A DNA stretch of 64,000 nucleotides from Sedimenticola hydrogenitrophicus (GCF_029017505.1 NZ_JAQGEI010000001.1:1-64000); one strand, 5' to 3'; counted from the stretch's first letter, positions 7,946 to 17,198 are shown. A program made the numbers and translations. The notes: generated by a model from the letters alone, not told the origin.

Positions 7946-8854
7946 TTAGCCCTGTTCGTCCACAGCCCAGAGCCAGGCGGCGCCGCGCACCCCGCTGGCG
8001 TCGCCGTGCTGCGGTGGCAGCAGGCGGGTACGCACCACATCAGAGAAGATATAGTCCGTCCAGATCCGCGGTACCTGTTGATACAGTCGCGCGACGTTGG
8101 ATAAGCCGCCGCCGAGGATAATCGCTTCGGGATCCAGGAGGTTGATGACCGCGGCGAGACTGCGTGCCAGCCGATCCTCGTAACGCGCCATGACCCGTTG
8201 CGCCGCTTGCTCCTGTTGTGCCAGTCGTTCGGACAACGCCGCGCCACTGATCGATACTCCCGTCTCCCGGTGGTAATCGGCGGCCAGGCCGGCCCCCGAC
8301 AGGAAGGTCTCGATACAGCCCCTTTTTCCGCAATAGCATGCCGCCCCGGGCAGCTCCGCCGCGCCAGGCCAGGGGAGTGGGTTGTGTCCCCATTCACCGG
8401 CGATGCGGTTGGCGCCGGGGATCAGGCTGCCATTGATAACGATCCCGCCCCCGACACCGGTGCCGATGATGACACCGAAAACCGAAGCATAGCCCTGACC
8501 GGCGCCGTCGATGGACTCCGAGAGGGCAAAGCAGTCGGCATCATTGGCCAGGCGCACGGGACGCTCCAGCAGCCGTTCGAGATCCTGTTGCAGGGGGTTG
8601 CTATTCAGGCAGGTGGAGTTGGCGTTTCTGATCAGTCCGCTGGCGGGAGAGAGCGATCCGGGCGAGCCGACGCCGACCGTTCCGCGCCGGCCGGTCTCCT
8701 GTTCGATGCGCTTTATCAGCCCCGCCACCGCAAGGAGGGTGGCCTGGTAGTCACCCGCGGGTGTCGGGATACGCCGCCGGGTCAGGTGCTGGCCCCGCTC
8801 ATCCAGGGCTAGCGCCTCTATCTTGGTACCCCCGAGATCAACCCCGATACGCAT
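7946..8854 (-). CDS. mak: ROK-family fructokinase
   Basis: An ATP-dependent sugar kinase of 302 residues, the length of E. coli Mak, and very similar to it throughout as I remember that sequence. It has the N-terminal phosphate-binding DLGGTKIE motif, the catalytic LANDADCFALSE region, the GTGVGGG loop and the ROK zinc motif GHNPLPWPG followed by CYCGKRGCIETF. Expected reaction: fructose to fructose 6-phosphate in the cytoplasm, with possible activity on other hexoses. It lies 22 bp downstream of the dynamin-like GTPase gene on the same strand, so co-transcription is likely. Confidence 0.88.
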   Translation of the reverse strand: MRIGVDLGGTKIEALALDERGQHLTRRRIPTPAGDYQATLLAVAGLIKRIEQETGRRGTVGVGSPGSLSPASGLIRNANSTCLNSNPLQQDLERLLERPVRLANDADCFALSESIDGAGQGYASVFGVIIGTGVGGGIVINGSLIPGANRIAGEWGHNPLPWPGAAELPGAACYCGKRGCIETFLSGAGLAADYHRETGVSISGAALSERLAQQEQAAQRVMARYEDRLARSLAAVINLLDPEAIILGGGLSNVARLYQQVPRIWTDYIFSDVVRTRLLPPQHGDASGVRGAAWLWAVDEQG

Positions 8855-8876
8855 GGCAGGGACCGTTGCGGGAAAA

Positions 8877-10412
8877 TCAGGAGGGACCGCTGGAAGCCGG
8901 ACTCAATGCCGCCTCCGCATCCGGCTCGATCTGCGCGGCGGCGAGCAGGGGTTGGTTCTCCAGGTGTACCGAGGCGTCCCCCGACGGATTGGTGAAGCGG
9001 TCATTGAGGGTCTGCACGTAGTTGTCGGCATCCTCCTTGACCTGGGCCAGGCGTTTCCTGGCGCCACGTCCCCAGCCGGCCGGGACGCTGCTGAAGATGC
9101 TGCGCCAGGGCTTGGTGTTACGCAGGAAGGCGTTGCTCAGGTTACCGCGGACCGCCAGCTTGTCCGTCTGCCGTTTCAGCTGCCCCAACAGACTGCGGGC
9201 CGCCAGCGAGCGGATCAGGAAATGCAGCCCCAGCACCACGGCCAGGCTGGCGATCGTCGCGCCGATCTGCAGGGGCGGACTGGCCAGGAGGGCGTCCAGC
9301 CAGGGCGGGGCAAAACTGAATCCCTGCCAATAACCCTGGTTCAGGGTGATGGCGACCAGGGCGATCAACAGCAGCCCGAAGGCCAGCGCATCGCCCCAGA
9401 GCACGCGTCTTTTCCAGCGCGCCATCGCCTCCCGCACGGCGGGGATGGCCCGTTCCTCGATGTCCCGCGCGGTTCGTTCCAGTACCCCGACAATACGGTA
9501 GGCGCGTTCGATCTCCACCTCGTGCATGCGGTTGTGGATCTCTTCCAGATCCGCATCCCGTTTGCGTTCGAAGCGCTGGCGGAGATTGTCGTCATCGATC
9601 GGTACCGCGGCGTCCGGGTTATAGATGGTGTAGAAGCGGCCGGCGGTCAGGCCCCTTTCTCCCAGGGCTCGCTGCCAGGCGGCCACCACCTCTTCCGGAT
9701 TGTCCTCCCGCGCGGCGGAATCGATCTGGTTGAGGATATAGAGGAACTTGCCCGCATCATTGCGGCTGATGGTATTGCTCACCAGATGGCTCAGGGTATC
9801 CTGCATGGCGCCCGGTTCCGGATGGCGGGCGTCGAAGAACACCAGGACCAGGTCGGAGAGGTCGATGATGTGATCGGTAATGCGCAGGGTGGAGGTGCGC
9901 TGGGCATCGGCGTCGAATCCCGGGGAGTCGATCAGGATCTTGCCGCGCAGCCGTTCGCTGGGGCAGGTCTTCAACTGCAGGTAGGAGTCGATGCGCTCCC
10001 CCTCGCCCTTGGCAACCCGCTCGATATCCCCGCTCATCTGGTAGAAGGGGAAGCGTGGATCCGCGTCCAGTGCCACCCCCGGCAGGGCGTGTGCCGTTTT
10101 CTCCCGGCTGTAGCAGGTGACGGTGAACTTGTCGTCCACGGCCTGATTTCCGGTGCGCTGGAGTTTGTAGTCGAGGTAGTGATTGATAAAGGTGGATTTG
10201 CCGGATGAGAAGGTGCCGAGCACGGCGATCAGCGGCCACCAGGGTATCTGGGTGGCATAGGATTCATCCGTCCCGAGCAGGCCGGTGCGGTAGGCGATGC
10301 GGTCCAGCTTCTTGAAACTCTGTACTGTCCTGAGCAGTACCGGGTTCTCTTGTTCAAGGTGGGTTTCAAGATGTTTCAGGCGTCCTTCGATGAGTCTTCC
10401 TGCCGTGTTCAT
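8877..10412 (-). CDS. dynamin/EHD-like membrane GTPase
   Basis: A 511-residue GTPase. The P-loop GTFSSGKST sits near residue 66-74, the G3 motif DSPGF near 165 and a G4-like NQID near 230, followed by a helical region. Two hydrophobic segments near 340-360 and 385-405 (LAFGLLLIALVAITL; ASLAVVLGLHFLI) anchor it in the inner membrane. The C-terminus is helical. Bacterial dynamin-like proteins remodel or protect membranes, but the role of this one cannot be told from sequence. It precedes mak in a probable operon. Confidence 0.8.
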   Translation of the reverse strand: MNTAGRLIEGRLKHLETHLEQENPVLLRTVQSFKKLDRIAYRTGLLGTDESYATQIPWWPLIAVLGTFSSGKSTFINHYLDYKLQRTGNQAVDDKFTVTCYSREKTAHALPGVALDADPRFPFYQMSGDIERVAKGEGERIDSYLQLKTCPSERLRGKILIDSPGFDADAQRTSTLRITDHIIDLSDLVLVFFDARHPEPGAMQDTLSHLVSNTISRNDAGKFLYILNQIDSAAREDNPEEVVAAWQRALGERGLTAGRFYTIYNPDAAVPIDDDNLRQRFERKRDADLEEIHNRMHEVEIERAYRIVGVLERTARDIEERAIPAVREAMARWKRRVLWGDALAFGLLLIALVAITLNQGYWQGFSFAPPWLDALLASPPLQIGATIASLAVVLGLHFLIRSLAARSLLGQLKRQTDKLAVRGNLSNAFLRNTKPWRSIFSSVPAGWGRGARKRLAQVKEDADNYVQTLNDRFTNPSGDASVHLENQPLLAAAQIEPDAEAALSPASSGPS

Positions 10413-10471
10413 GAACTGCTCCTGATGTCGGGTATGGCTGTAGGGATGGGGTATTGCCCCGACTGCTGTTT

Positions 10472-10632
10472 AGGGCTCGTGCAAAAATAAGTTCCGGTAT
10501 TCGGTCGCCACTGGACCCCGTCGGCGGCGTTACGCTTTTTGGCAAGGGAACAGCCATTGCCTGCAAAGCGTGCCTTGCCGACATGGCCCAGTGACACCCT
10601 CGGTACTGCGGAATTATTCTTGCGCGAGCCCT
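10472..10632. repeat. 161-bp hairpin element, copy-specific arms
   Basis: Arms AGGGCTCGTGCAAAAATAA and TTATTCTTGCGCGAGCCCT enclose a core reading GGCAAGGGAACAGCCATTGC...CGTGCCTTGCC. Related cores lie at 42656-42949 and 26930-27176, but there the outer arms are different sequences that pair with each other. It lies between the divergent dynamin-like and SCP2-like genes. Confidence 0.65.
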
Positions 10633-10848
10633 TATTTGCCTCAGATCACTGTTACCCCGGATTTATCTAGTGGCCATACTAACGCGCCGCAACGGTGGGT
10701 GGTAGTCTGTCGGTGGGTTTCCGGTCACTAACGGGGCGCGGTATCCCTCCTGCCGTGGCGGGGGGCGGTGGCGACACGGGAAGTGAAAAATACGTATTTG
10801 CCCAAATACTTATAGGTGCTTTTTTCAACCGCGGAGGGTGCGGGGGTA

Positions 10849-10862
10849 TTGATCAATATCAG
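10849..10862 (+). promoter_or_regulatory. near-consensus FNR/DNR box upstream of the 10.9-21 kb cluster
   Basis: TTGATCAATATCAG matches TTGAT-N4-ATCAA at 9 of 10 positions. About 30 bp downstream, TAAACT at 10881-10886 could be the -10 element of a class-II FNR-type promoter, giving a transcript start near 10897. This would place the SCP2-like gene and perhaps the RND cluster under oxygen or NO control. Confidence 0.55.
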
Positions 10863-10888
10863 TATATAAGAGATACTTAATAAACTCA

Positions 10889-10929
10889 TGTTGCCTGTTG
10901 CAGCCGCCGATGGCGGTCATCAGGCGACA
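10889..10929 (+). promoter_or_regulatory. 5'-leader hairpin of the SCP2-like gene
   Basis: An outer stem TGTTGCCTG / CAGGCGACA (one mispair) and an inner stem CCGCC-GAT-GGCGG stack just upstream of the ribosome site. It would be near the 5' end of a transcript started from the FNR-type promoter and could protect the mRNA or modulate translation. Confidence 0.4.
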
Positions 10930-10962
10930 GGGACTTGATCTTAATAAGTGAGGGAGCGTGAC

Positions 10963-11358
10963 ATGGCTGAACTTTTTTCTGAAGAGTGGATGCAGAGTTT
11001 TATGACCCAGTGGAACGCGGAGTCCGAACTGGTCTCCGCCCTTGAGCAGATCGGTTTTGGCAGCGTGATCGGCTACGGGTTTGAGGGCGAAGCGCAGCCG
11101 CGCGGGGTGATCAGCGTGGAAAACGGCCGGGCGGTATCCGCCGGAGCCTACACGGGGGAGCCATTGAACTGGGATATCCGTTGTAGTGAGGCGCAGTGGA
11201 AAAAGTGGATCAGTAAGCCGCCCGGCATAATGGGACTCGGGGTGGCATTTACCTCGGGCAAGATGAAATTCAAGGTGGGTGACTACGCTTCCATGCTGAA
11301 GGATCCGCGTATGGCCGCGCCGTTCATCAAGAGTTTTTCCGTCATGGGCAAGGCCTGA
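10963..11358 (+). CDS. SCP2-like (sterol carrier fold) protein
   Basis: A 131-residue cytoplasmic protein with an SCP2-like fold: an N-terminal helix (LFSEEWMQSFMTQWN), a beta-sheet core (VIGYGFEGEAQPRGVISVENGRAVSAG) and a C-terminal lipid-pocket region (MKFKVGDYASMLKDPRMAAPFIKSF). SCP2-like proteins bind hydrophobic ligands. The start follows a good ribosome site, GAGGGAGCGTGAC; an in-frame GTG at 10948 is less likely. It is the first gene after the FNR-type box and precedes an RND adaptor, which may hint that the ligand is lipid-like. The ligand is unknown. Confidence 0.65.
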   Translation: MAELFSEEWMQSFMTQWNAESELVSALEQIGFGSVIGYGFEGEAQPRGVISVENGRAVSAGAYTGEPLNWDIRCSEAQWKKWISKPPGIMGLGVAFTSGKMKFKVGDYASMLKDPRMAAPFIKSFSVMGKA

Positions 11359-11441
11359 GCACCGGCGAGACCGGTTTTACGGCGACGGGCATCAGCTGAT
11401 AGGCAGAAGGCGGGATAACACGCCTGAAAAACTAAAAGTGC

Positions 11442-11475
11442 CCTGGGGGCTGCCGGTCACGGCAACTTTCCCAGG
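11442..11475 (+). promoter_or_regulatory. hairpin in the adaptor-gene leader
   Basis: CCTGGG/CCCAGG outer stem with an inner GCCG/CGGC stem, about 45 bp upstream of the adaptor start. There is no T-tract, so it is more likely a leader structure or processing site than a terminator. A weaker ACCGG/CCGGT stem with TTTT directly follows the SCP2-like stop. Confidence 0.35.
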
Positions 11476-11520
11476 ATGATATATCAACAGCAGTTCTTAA
11501 TCGGCGGGATAACTAAAAAG

Positions 11521-12675
11521 ATGGAAATACAGGTCCATGCGGTCACGCTGGCGATAGCACTGAGTGTCGCCGCGGTTCTGCCCCAACAGGGTTTGGCACA
11601 GAGCGAGAATGGCGATTATTTCGTCGTCCAGCAGGCGCGCGGCACCTCAACCGTCTCGCTCGGCGGAACGGTGATGCCATACAAGGAGGTGACGCTGTCG
11701 GCCCAACTGCCCGGGCGGGTAAGGCACCTGGCCGGTATCGAGGGGGATACCTTTGAAAAGGGCACGCTGCTGGTGGCCCTGGACGACAGTGAGTTGCTGG
11801 CCACGCGCAATGCCGCCCTGGCCCAGCTGGCCAATGCCGATGCGCAACTGCGCGCCGCCGGGGTGCAGTATAACCGTGAACTCTGGTCGCCCCAGTCCCA
11901 GCAGGCGATGGGTGGCATGGGCTTGCCGAACCTGTTCGACCAGATGTTCACCCGGCCGATGGAGGGCTTCTCCGGCAACCGTAACCAGACTGTGGAACGG
12001 CGCGCCGACCTGTACAGCTCCGGGGTGCAGATCACCCAGGCACAGAATGCCATCCTCTCCGCCCAGTCCCAGATCCAGGCGATCGACGCCAAGCTGCGCG
12101 ATGCCATCAGTCTCGCGCCGTTCGACGGGGTGATCCTGAAGAAGTTCGTCGAGGTGGGGGATACCATGCAGCCGGGTCAGCCGCTGCTGGTGTATGCCGA
12201 TGTGGAGTATCTGCAGATCATGGTGGACGTGCCGGCCAGGCTGCGCCCCGGCCTCTATGAGCAGATGATGCTGCGGGCGGAACTGGATGTTACCGGGCAG
12301 GTGGTGCCGGTGCGGGTGGCACAGATCTTCCCGACCGCCGATTCACAGCGTCACACCGTCAAGGTGAAGTTCGACCTGCCCCAGGGGGTGTCCGCGCCCG
12401 GCATGTATGTCAAGGTCAGGGTGCCGGACCACACCGCCCCGGCGCGCAATCATCCGGTCATTCCCGCCTCCTCCATCCGCTACAACGGGAGTCTGCCGGG
12501 GGTCTATGTGGAAGGCCAAAACGGCCGCCCGGAACTGCGCCTGATTCGGGCCGGCGAAAGCCTGGACAACGGTTTTGTCAGTGTGCTCTCCGGTTTGACC
12601 GCCGGTGAGCGGATACTGCGCGATCCGGCAAGCGGTCTTGCCTCGGGCTGGACCCGTCCGGTGGATCAGCGCTGA
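11521..12675 (+). CDS. RND periplasmic adaptor (HlyD/AcrA-like)
   Basis: A 384-residue membrane-fusion protein with a signal peptide (about 1-27, ending GLAQ-SEN). It has a biotinyl/lipoyl-like half-motif (SAQLPGRVRHLAGIEGDTFEKGTLLVALDD), an alpha-hairpin with a Gly/Met/Pro-rich insertion (about 115-150), the returning half-motif (APFDGVILKKFVEVGDTMQPGQPLLVYAD) and beta-barrel and membrane-proximal domains. It bridges the RND pump encoded next to an outer-membrane channel, which is not encoded here. I chose the ATG at 11521 because the hydrophobic signal sequence follows it; ATG 11476 is an in-frame alternative. Substrate unknown. Confidence 0.85.
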   Translation: MEIQVHAVTLAIALSVAAVLPQQGLAQSENGDYFVVQQARGTSTVSLGGTVMPYKEVTLSAQLPGRVRHLAGIEGDTFEKGTLLVALDDSELLATRNAALAQLANADAQLRAAGVQYNRELWSPQSQQAMGGMGLPNLFDQMFTRPMEGFSGNRNQTVERRADLYSSGVQITQAQNAILSAQSQIQAIDAKLRDAISLAPFDGVILKKFVEVGDTMQPGQPLLVYADVEYLQIMVDVPARLRPGLYEQMMLRAELDVTGQVVPVRVAQIFPTADSQRHTVKVKFDLPQGVSAPGMYVKVRVPDHTAPARNHPVIPASSIRYNGSLPGVYVEGQNGRPELRLIRAGESLDNGFVSVLSGLTAGERILRDPASGLASGWTRPVDQR

Positions 12676-12745
12676 ACGGGCGTGAAACCTCCGGTACCCG
12701 TGGACGCCACCCAGGCCTGTCATAGCGCTGCAACCAAGTGTGAAA

Positions 12746-15700
12746 ATGATGAATCAGGAAGATGCCAATAAAGATGAGCGGAACAACGCGCAACTGACCG
12801 ACGAGCAATTGGGGCTTGCCGGGCGTACCGCGCGCTTCTTCATCAACTCGCCGCTCTCGCCGCTGTTTTTTATCTCCATGATGCTGATGGGACTGCTGGG
12901 TCTGATGATGACGCCGCGGCAGGAGGATCCGCAGATCTCGGTGCCGATGGTGGACATCTTCGTCCAGTACACCGGTGCCTCCGCCGACCAGGTCTCCAAT
13001 CTCGCCATCGAGCCGCTGGAGCGGATCATGAGCGAGATCGACGGCGTCAAGCACGTCTACTCCGCCTCGCAGCGCGGCATGGGCATGGTGACCATCGAAT
13101 TTGATGTGGGCGAGCAGATGGGCCCCTCGCTGGTCAAGGTGAACGACAAGCTCGACTCCAACATGGACAGGATCCCGCCCGGGGTGTCGCCACCCCTGGT
13201 CAAGGCCAAGGGCATAGACGACGTACCGGTGGTCAACATCACCCTCTGGTCCAAGGATCTGGACAACAACGGCCTGCCGGACGTGGATGACGGCCAGCTG
13301 CGCATGCTGGCGCATGATGTGCTGCAGAGCATCAAGGAGATCCCGGATACCGGCAACGGTTTCGTGGTGGGCGGGCGTGCCGAGCAGGTGACCATCGAGG
13401 TCTCGCCGGAGCGGCTCTCCGGCTACGGCATCAGCCTCGACCAGGTGGCCAACCGTATCCAGACCTCCAACAGTGAACAGCAGGCGGGCGGGGTCGAATC
13501 CGGCAATACCCGCTTCACCGTCATGACCGGTGCCTTCCTCAAGACCACCGACGATATCAGTCGCCTGGTGATCGGCACCCACAACGACGTGCCGGTCTAT
13601 GTGCATGACGTGGCGCGGGTGGTGCAGGGGCCGGAGGATGCCCGCCAACTGGTGGCCTACTACACGGGACCGGCCGGCGATCAGGCACAGCCGGCCAGCG
13701 GGATTCCCGCCGTGACCATCGCCGTGGCGAAGAAACCCGGGGTCAATGGCGTCACGGTGGCCAGTGCCATTATCGACCGGGTCGAACACCTGAAGGGGCT
13801 GCGCATCCCCTCCAATGTCGGCGTCAGCATCACCCGCAACTACGGCGAGACGGCCGAGGACAAGGTCAACGAGCTGATCTTCAAGCTGTTCGTCGCCACC
13901 GGTTTCGTGTTCCTGCTGGTGCTGTTTGCCTTCCGCGCCCTGCGCCCGGCCATCGTGGTGGTCCTGGTGATCCCGGTGGTGCTGTTGATGACCATCTTCT
14001 ACGCCTGGGTGACCGGCTACACCATCGACCGGGTCAGCCTGTTCGCCCTGATCTTCTCCATCGGCATCCTGGTGGATGACGCCATCGTGGTGGTGGAGAA
14101 CATCTACCGGCGCTGGCTGGAGAATGGCTCCACCGACGCCTATACCGCGGTGGACGCGGTGCGGGAAGTGGGCAATCCCACCATCCTGGCGACCTTCACC
14201 GTGATCGCGGCGCTGTTGCCGATGGGTTTCGTCACCGGCATGATGGGCCCCTATATGGAGCCGATCCCGGCGCTCGGTTCGGCCGCCATGCTGATCTCCC
14301 TGTTCGCCGCCTTTGTCTTCACTCCCTGGCTGGCCATCTCCCGCTGGCTGCGCCCCAGCCTGGCCTACCTTGAGGTGGCGGAAGAGCGCGAGAAGGTGGG
14401 TACGCAACGCCTGGCACGCTTTTACGAAAAGATCCTCACCCCGCTGATCCGCTCGCGCAACAAGCGCATCCTGTTCCGCGTGCTGTTGTGGGGGAGCTTC
14501 CTCTTCGCCTGTTCCATGTTCTACACCCAGTGGGTGACGGTGAAGATGCTGCCGCTGGACAACAAGCCCGAGTTCTCGGTGGTGCTGGACATGCCGGAGG
14601 GCACGGCCCTGCCGGTCACCGCAAACCTGGCGCACCGGATCGCCGAGCAGCTGCGCCAAATGCCGGAGGTGACGGCGCTGCAGGTGTATGTGGGTACCGC
14701 GCGTCCGTTCGATTTCAACGGCATGGTGCGGCACTACTATCTGCGCCAGGATCCGTGGCAGGCCGAGGTCCAGGTACAGCTACTGCACAAGAGCAAGCGG
14801 GAGCGCAGCAGTCATGAACTGGCGCTGGCGGCGCGCGAGGCGGTCAGGGAGATCACCCGTGAGTCAGGGGCCAGGTTTGCCGTCGTGGAGATGCCGCCCG
14901 GTCCGCCGGTGCTGCAGTCGGTGGTGGCCGAGGTGCATGGCCCTACCCCGGAGATCCGCCGCCAGCTGGCCGCCGATCTGACCGGTATATTCGAGCAGAC
15001 GGAGAGCCTGGTGGACGTGGACAACTACCTGCGAGGCAGCTATGAATACTGGCTGTTCCGCGTGGACACCGAGAAGGCGGTGCGGCGCGGTGTCTCGGTC
15101 GACACCATCAACCGCAACCTCTCCATGGCGCTGGGCGGGATGCGCCTGGGCGACGTCAAGCAGAAGGCGGGGCACGAGCCGATCAATATCCTGATCCAGG
15201 TACCCCTGGCCGAGCGCTCCCAGATCAACCGGCTGGGCGACCTGCCGATCCAGTCCACCAGCGGGGTCACCCTGCCGCTGCGCGAGCTGGGAGCCTTCGA
15301 GGTGATGCAGGAGGAGCCGATCATCTATCACAAGGACCTGCGCCCGGTGGAGTATGTGGTGGCCGACGTGGGCGGTGCACTGGCCGCGCCGGTGTACGGC
15401 ATGTTCCAGGTGCAGGATCTGCTGGCGGCCGATTACACGGCACCCGACGGGATCAAGGTGGACGCCTTCTGGTTCAAGCCGCCGGCCGACGACAACCGTT
15501 CCAGCATCGAGTGGACCGGCGAGTGGACGGTCACCTTCGAGACCTTCCGGGACATGGGGGCGGCGTTCATGGTGGCGCTGGTGCTGATCTATATCCTGGT
15601 GGTGTGGGAGTTCGGCAATTTCCGCATCCCGGCGCTGATCATGGCACCGATTCCCCTGACCCTGCTGGGCATCATCCCCACGCATGCCCTGATGGGGGCG

Positions 15701-16714
15701 GAGTTCACCGCCACCTCGATGATCGGCTGGATCGCCCTGGCCGGCATCATCGTGCGCAATTCGATCCTGCTGGTAGACTTCTCCATCCACGAGATCCAGC
15801 GCGGGGTATCGGTGGAGCAGGCGGTGATACGCGCCTGCACCACGCGGACCCGGCCGATCATGATTACCGCCCTGGCCCTGGTATGCGGCTCCAGCGTGAT
15901 CTTTACCGATCCGATCTTCCAGGGCATGGCCATCTCGCTGGCCTCGGGTGTCATGGTCTCCACCATCCTGACCCTGATCGTGATCCCGCTCGGCTGCATG
16001 AAGGCTAGCGACGCGCTTTGTGAAGTGGCGGCCGCCGGGTATGACGGCGGCAATACCCCGCTGCCTGAACTGGCGGATGGGCCCTCCTGCCCGGCCGCTC
16101 CGCCCACCGTCCGGGGTCCCTCGCTGCTGCTGGTGCTATGGGTCAAGATCGCCAGCCTGCTGCTGATGCTGTTCTACGCCGGACGTGGAATCTTCCTGCT
16201 GCTGGGAGAGCGGCTGCGGCGTGGTAAATCCGCTGCGACGCCGGCCGCCATGGAAGCCGCTGTGGCGCCGCAACCGGTGACCCAGGGCCAGCCGTCACCG
16301 GGAGGTGAAGCCGCCCAGGCGGACGCGCCGAAAGCGGGGCGGGATCCGGGGCCGGGGGTGGGGCAGGCGATACCTGGTGAAGATAGGGGTGAGGATAGGG
16401 GCATAGCTCGGCCGGCAGCGGTTAAGCGTGCCGTCAGGAAGGCCGCGGCAAGGAAAAAACCGACGCCAGAGAAAAAACCGCTGGCCGGGGAAAAGCCAGC
16501 GGCCGGAAAAAAGCCGGCCGCCAAGAAAAAAGCCGTCAAGAAGGCGGCCGCCAAGACCCAGCCCGCGCTGCCACGCAGCGCGCCCGGTTCGGGGCCCGTG
16601 GCGGAGCCGGCGTCCACTGAAGATGATTTGCACACCATGCCGACACCGCCTGGACGCAAGGGGGGGCGGCGCGGGATTCGCCTGAAGGTGGATAATGAAA
16701 GCGGCATTGAGTAA
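12746..16714 (+). CDS. RND-family transporter with extra TM and Lys/Ala-rich tail
   Basis: A 1322-residue inner-membrane proton antiporter of the AcrB/HAE type. Typical members have about 1030-1060 residues, so there are roughly 230 extra at the C-terminus. The proton-relay Asp pair is in TM4 (GILVDDAIVVVENIYRR, about 438-454). After the usual final helix (LTLIVIPLGCMK) comes a linker, then an extra hydrophobic segment (about 1124-1150), then a Lys/Ala/Pro-rich tail resembling histone H1 (about 1229-1275). The periplasmic porter domain also has a short insertion, DLDNNGLPDVDD (about 171-182), which looks like a calcium-binding loop. It follows its adaptor after 70 bp; the next gene overlaps its 3' end by 20 bases. 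GTG 12740 and ATG 12749 are alternative starts. Confidence 0.88.
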   Translation: MMNQEDANKDERNNAQLTDEQLGLAGRTARFFINSPLSPLFFISMMLMGLLGLMMTPRQEDPQISVPMVDIFVQYTGASADQVSNLAIEPLERIMSEIDGVKHVYSASQRGMGMVTIEFDVGEQMGPSLVKVNDKLDSNMDRIPPGVSPPLVKAKGIDDVPVVNITLWSKDLDNNGLPDVDDGQLRMLAHDVLQSIKEIPDTGNGFVVGGRAEQVTIEVSPERLSGYGISLDQVANRIQTSNSEQQAGGVESGNTRFTVMTGAFLKTTDDISRLVIGTHNDVPVYVHDVARVVQGPEDARQLVAYYTGPAGDQAQPASGIPAVTIAVAKKPGVNGVTVASAIIDRVEHLKGLRIPSNVGVSITRNYGETAEDKVNELIFKLFVATGFVFLLVLFAFRALRPAIVVVLVIPVVLLMTIFYAWVTGYTIDRVSLFALIFSIGILVDDAIVVVENIYRRWLENGSTDAYTAVDAVREVGNPTILATFTVIAALLPMGFVTGMMGPYMEPIPALGSAAMLISLFAAFVFTPWLAISRWLRPSLAYLEVAEEREKVGTQRLARFYEKILTPLIRSRNKRILFRVLLWGSFLFACSMFYTQWVTVKMLPLDNKPEFSVVLDMPEGTALPVTANLAHRIAEQLRQMPEVTALQVYVGTARPFDFNGMVRHYYLRQDPWQAEVQVQLLHKSKRERSSHELALAAREAVREITRESGARFAVVEMPPGPPVLQSVVAEVHGPTPEIRRQLAADLTGIFEQTESLVDVDNYLRGSYEYWLFRVDTEKAVRRGVSVDTINRNLSMALGGMRLGDVKQKAGHEPINILIQVPLAERSQINRLGDLPIQSTSGVTLPLRELGAFEVMQEEPIIYHKDLRPVEYVVADVGGALAAPVYGMFQVQDLLAADYTAPDGIKVDAFWFKPPADDNRSSIEWTGEWTVTFETFRDMGAAFMVALVLIYILVVWEFGNFRIPALIMAPIPLTLLGIIPTHALMGAEFTATSMIGWIALAGIIVRNSILLVDFSIHEIQRGVSVEQAVIRACTTRTRPIMITALALVCGSSVIFTDPIFQGMAISLASGVMVSTILTLIVIPLGCMKASDALCEVAAAGYDGGNTPLPELADGPSCPAAPPTVRGPSLLLVLWVKIASLLLMLFYAGRGIFLLLGERLRRGKSAATPAAMEAAVAPQPVTQGQPSPGGEAAQADAPKAGRDPGPGVGQAIPGEDRGEDRGIARPAAVKRAVRKAAARKKPTPEKKPLAGEKPAAGKKPAAKKKAVKKAAAKTQPALPRSAPGSGPVAEPASTEDDLHTMPTPPGRKGGRRGIRLKVDNESGIE

Positions 16715-17198
16715 CCCGGTGGCAGGCGGGGTGGCAGGCAGGATGGTGCTGAGGCGGCTGCTCGCCCTGGGCATGCTGTGCGCCCTGGTGGTGCCGCGGC
16801 TGTTGCTTGCCGAGGGGACCGGGCCGTTGTACGGAAAATTCCGTCCCCTGAACCAAGCGGGGGGCAAGCCCCCGGCCGCGCAGCGGGCGCGGCGCTATTC
16901 CGGCGAGGCGGGGTATCACCTGAGGGGGCCGCTGGCCGATCCCCCCGCCTATGCGCCGTCAGGCGGTCCTTACCCGCAGCGACCGGCGGTGCAGGGCGGT
17001 TTTTTCATGGCCTATCCTAATGGATCGCCGGGGCGGCGATTCGGGCCCGGTCCGCGCAGCGTCAATGCGCCGGCGCAGAGGCCGTCCTTCCTGCGTCCGC
17101 CGGACAAGGGCCGCTACCTTAGACCGGCAGGGCCGCTGTCGGCGCCGCCGGAATTGGGCTACCGCTTCCGGCCACCGGGGCGAGGCCGTCAGGAGTAG
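16695..17198 (+). CDS. exported Pro/Gly/Arg-rich protein
   Basis: A 167-residue protein with a signal-like hydrophobic stretch after two arginines (RRLLALGMLCALVVPRLLLAEG). The mature part is low-complexity, rich in Pro, Gly, Arg and Tyr, without cysteines. I recognise no domain. ATG 16695 has a strong ribosome site (AAGGTGG) and overlaps the RND stop, implying coupling to the pump gene; ATG 16743 is an alternative that still keeps the signal sequence. Its composition resembles the larger exported protein at 18131-19057, so the two may be related or work together. Function unknown. Confidence 0.65.
   Translation: MKAALSNPVAGGVAGRMVLRRLLALGMLCALVVPRLLLAEGTGPLYGKFRPLNQAGGKPPAAQRARRYSGEAGYHLRGPLADPPAYAPSGGPYPQRPAVQGGFFMAYPNGSPGRRFGPGPRSVNAPAQRPSFLRPPDKGRYLRPAGPLSAPPELGYRFRPPGRGRQE

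Noticed and set aside
12578-14734. Minus-strand frame of about 718 residues opposite the first RND pump
   Set aside because: Antisense shadow with no motif; the plus strand encodes a clear adaptor and pump.
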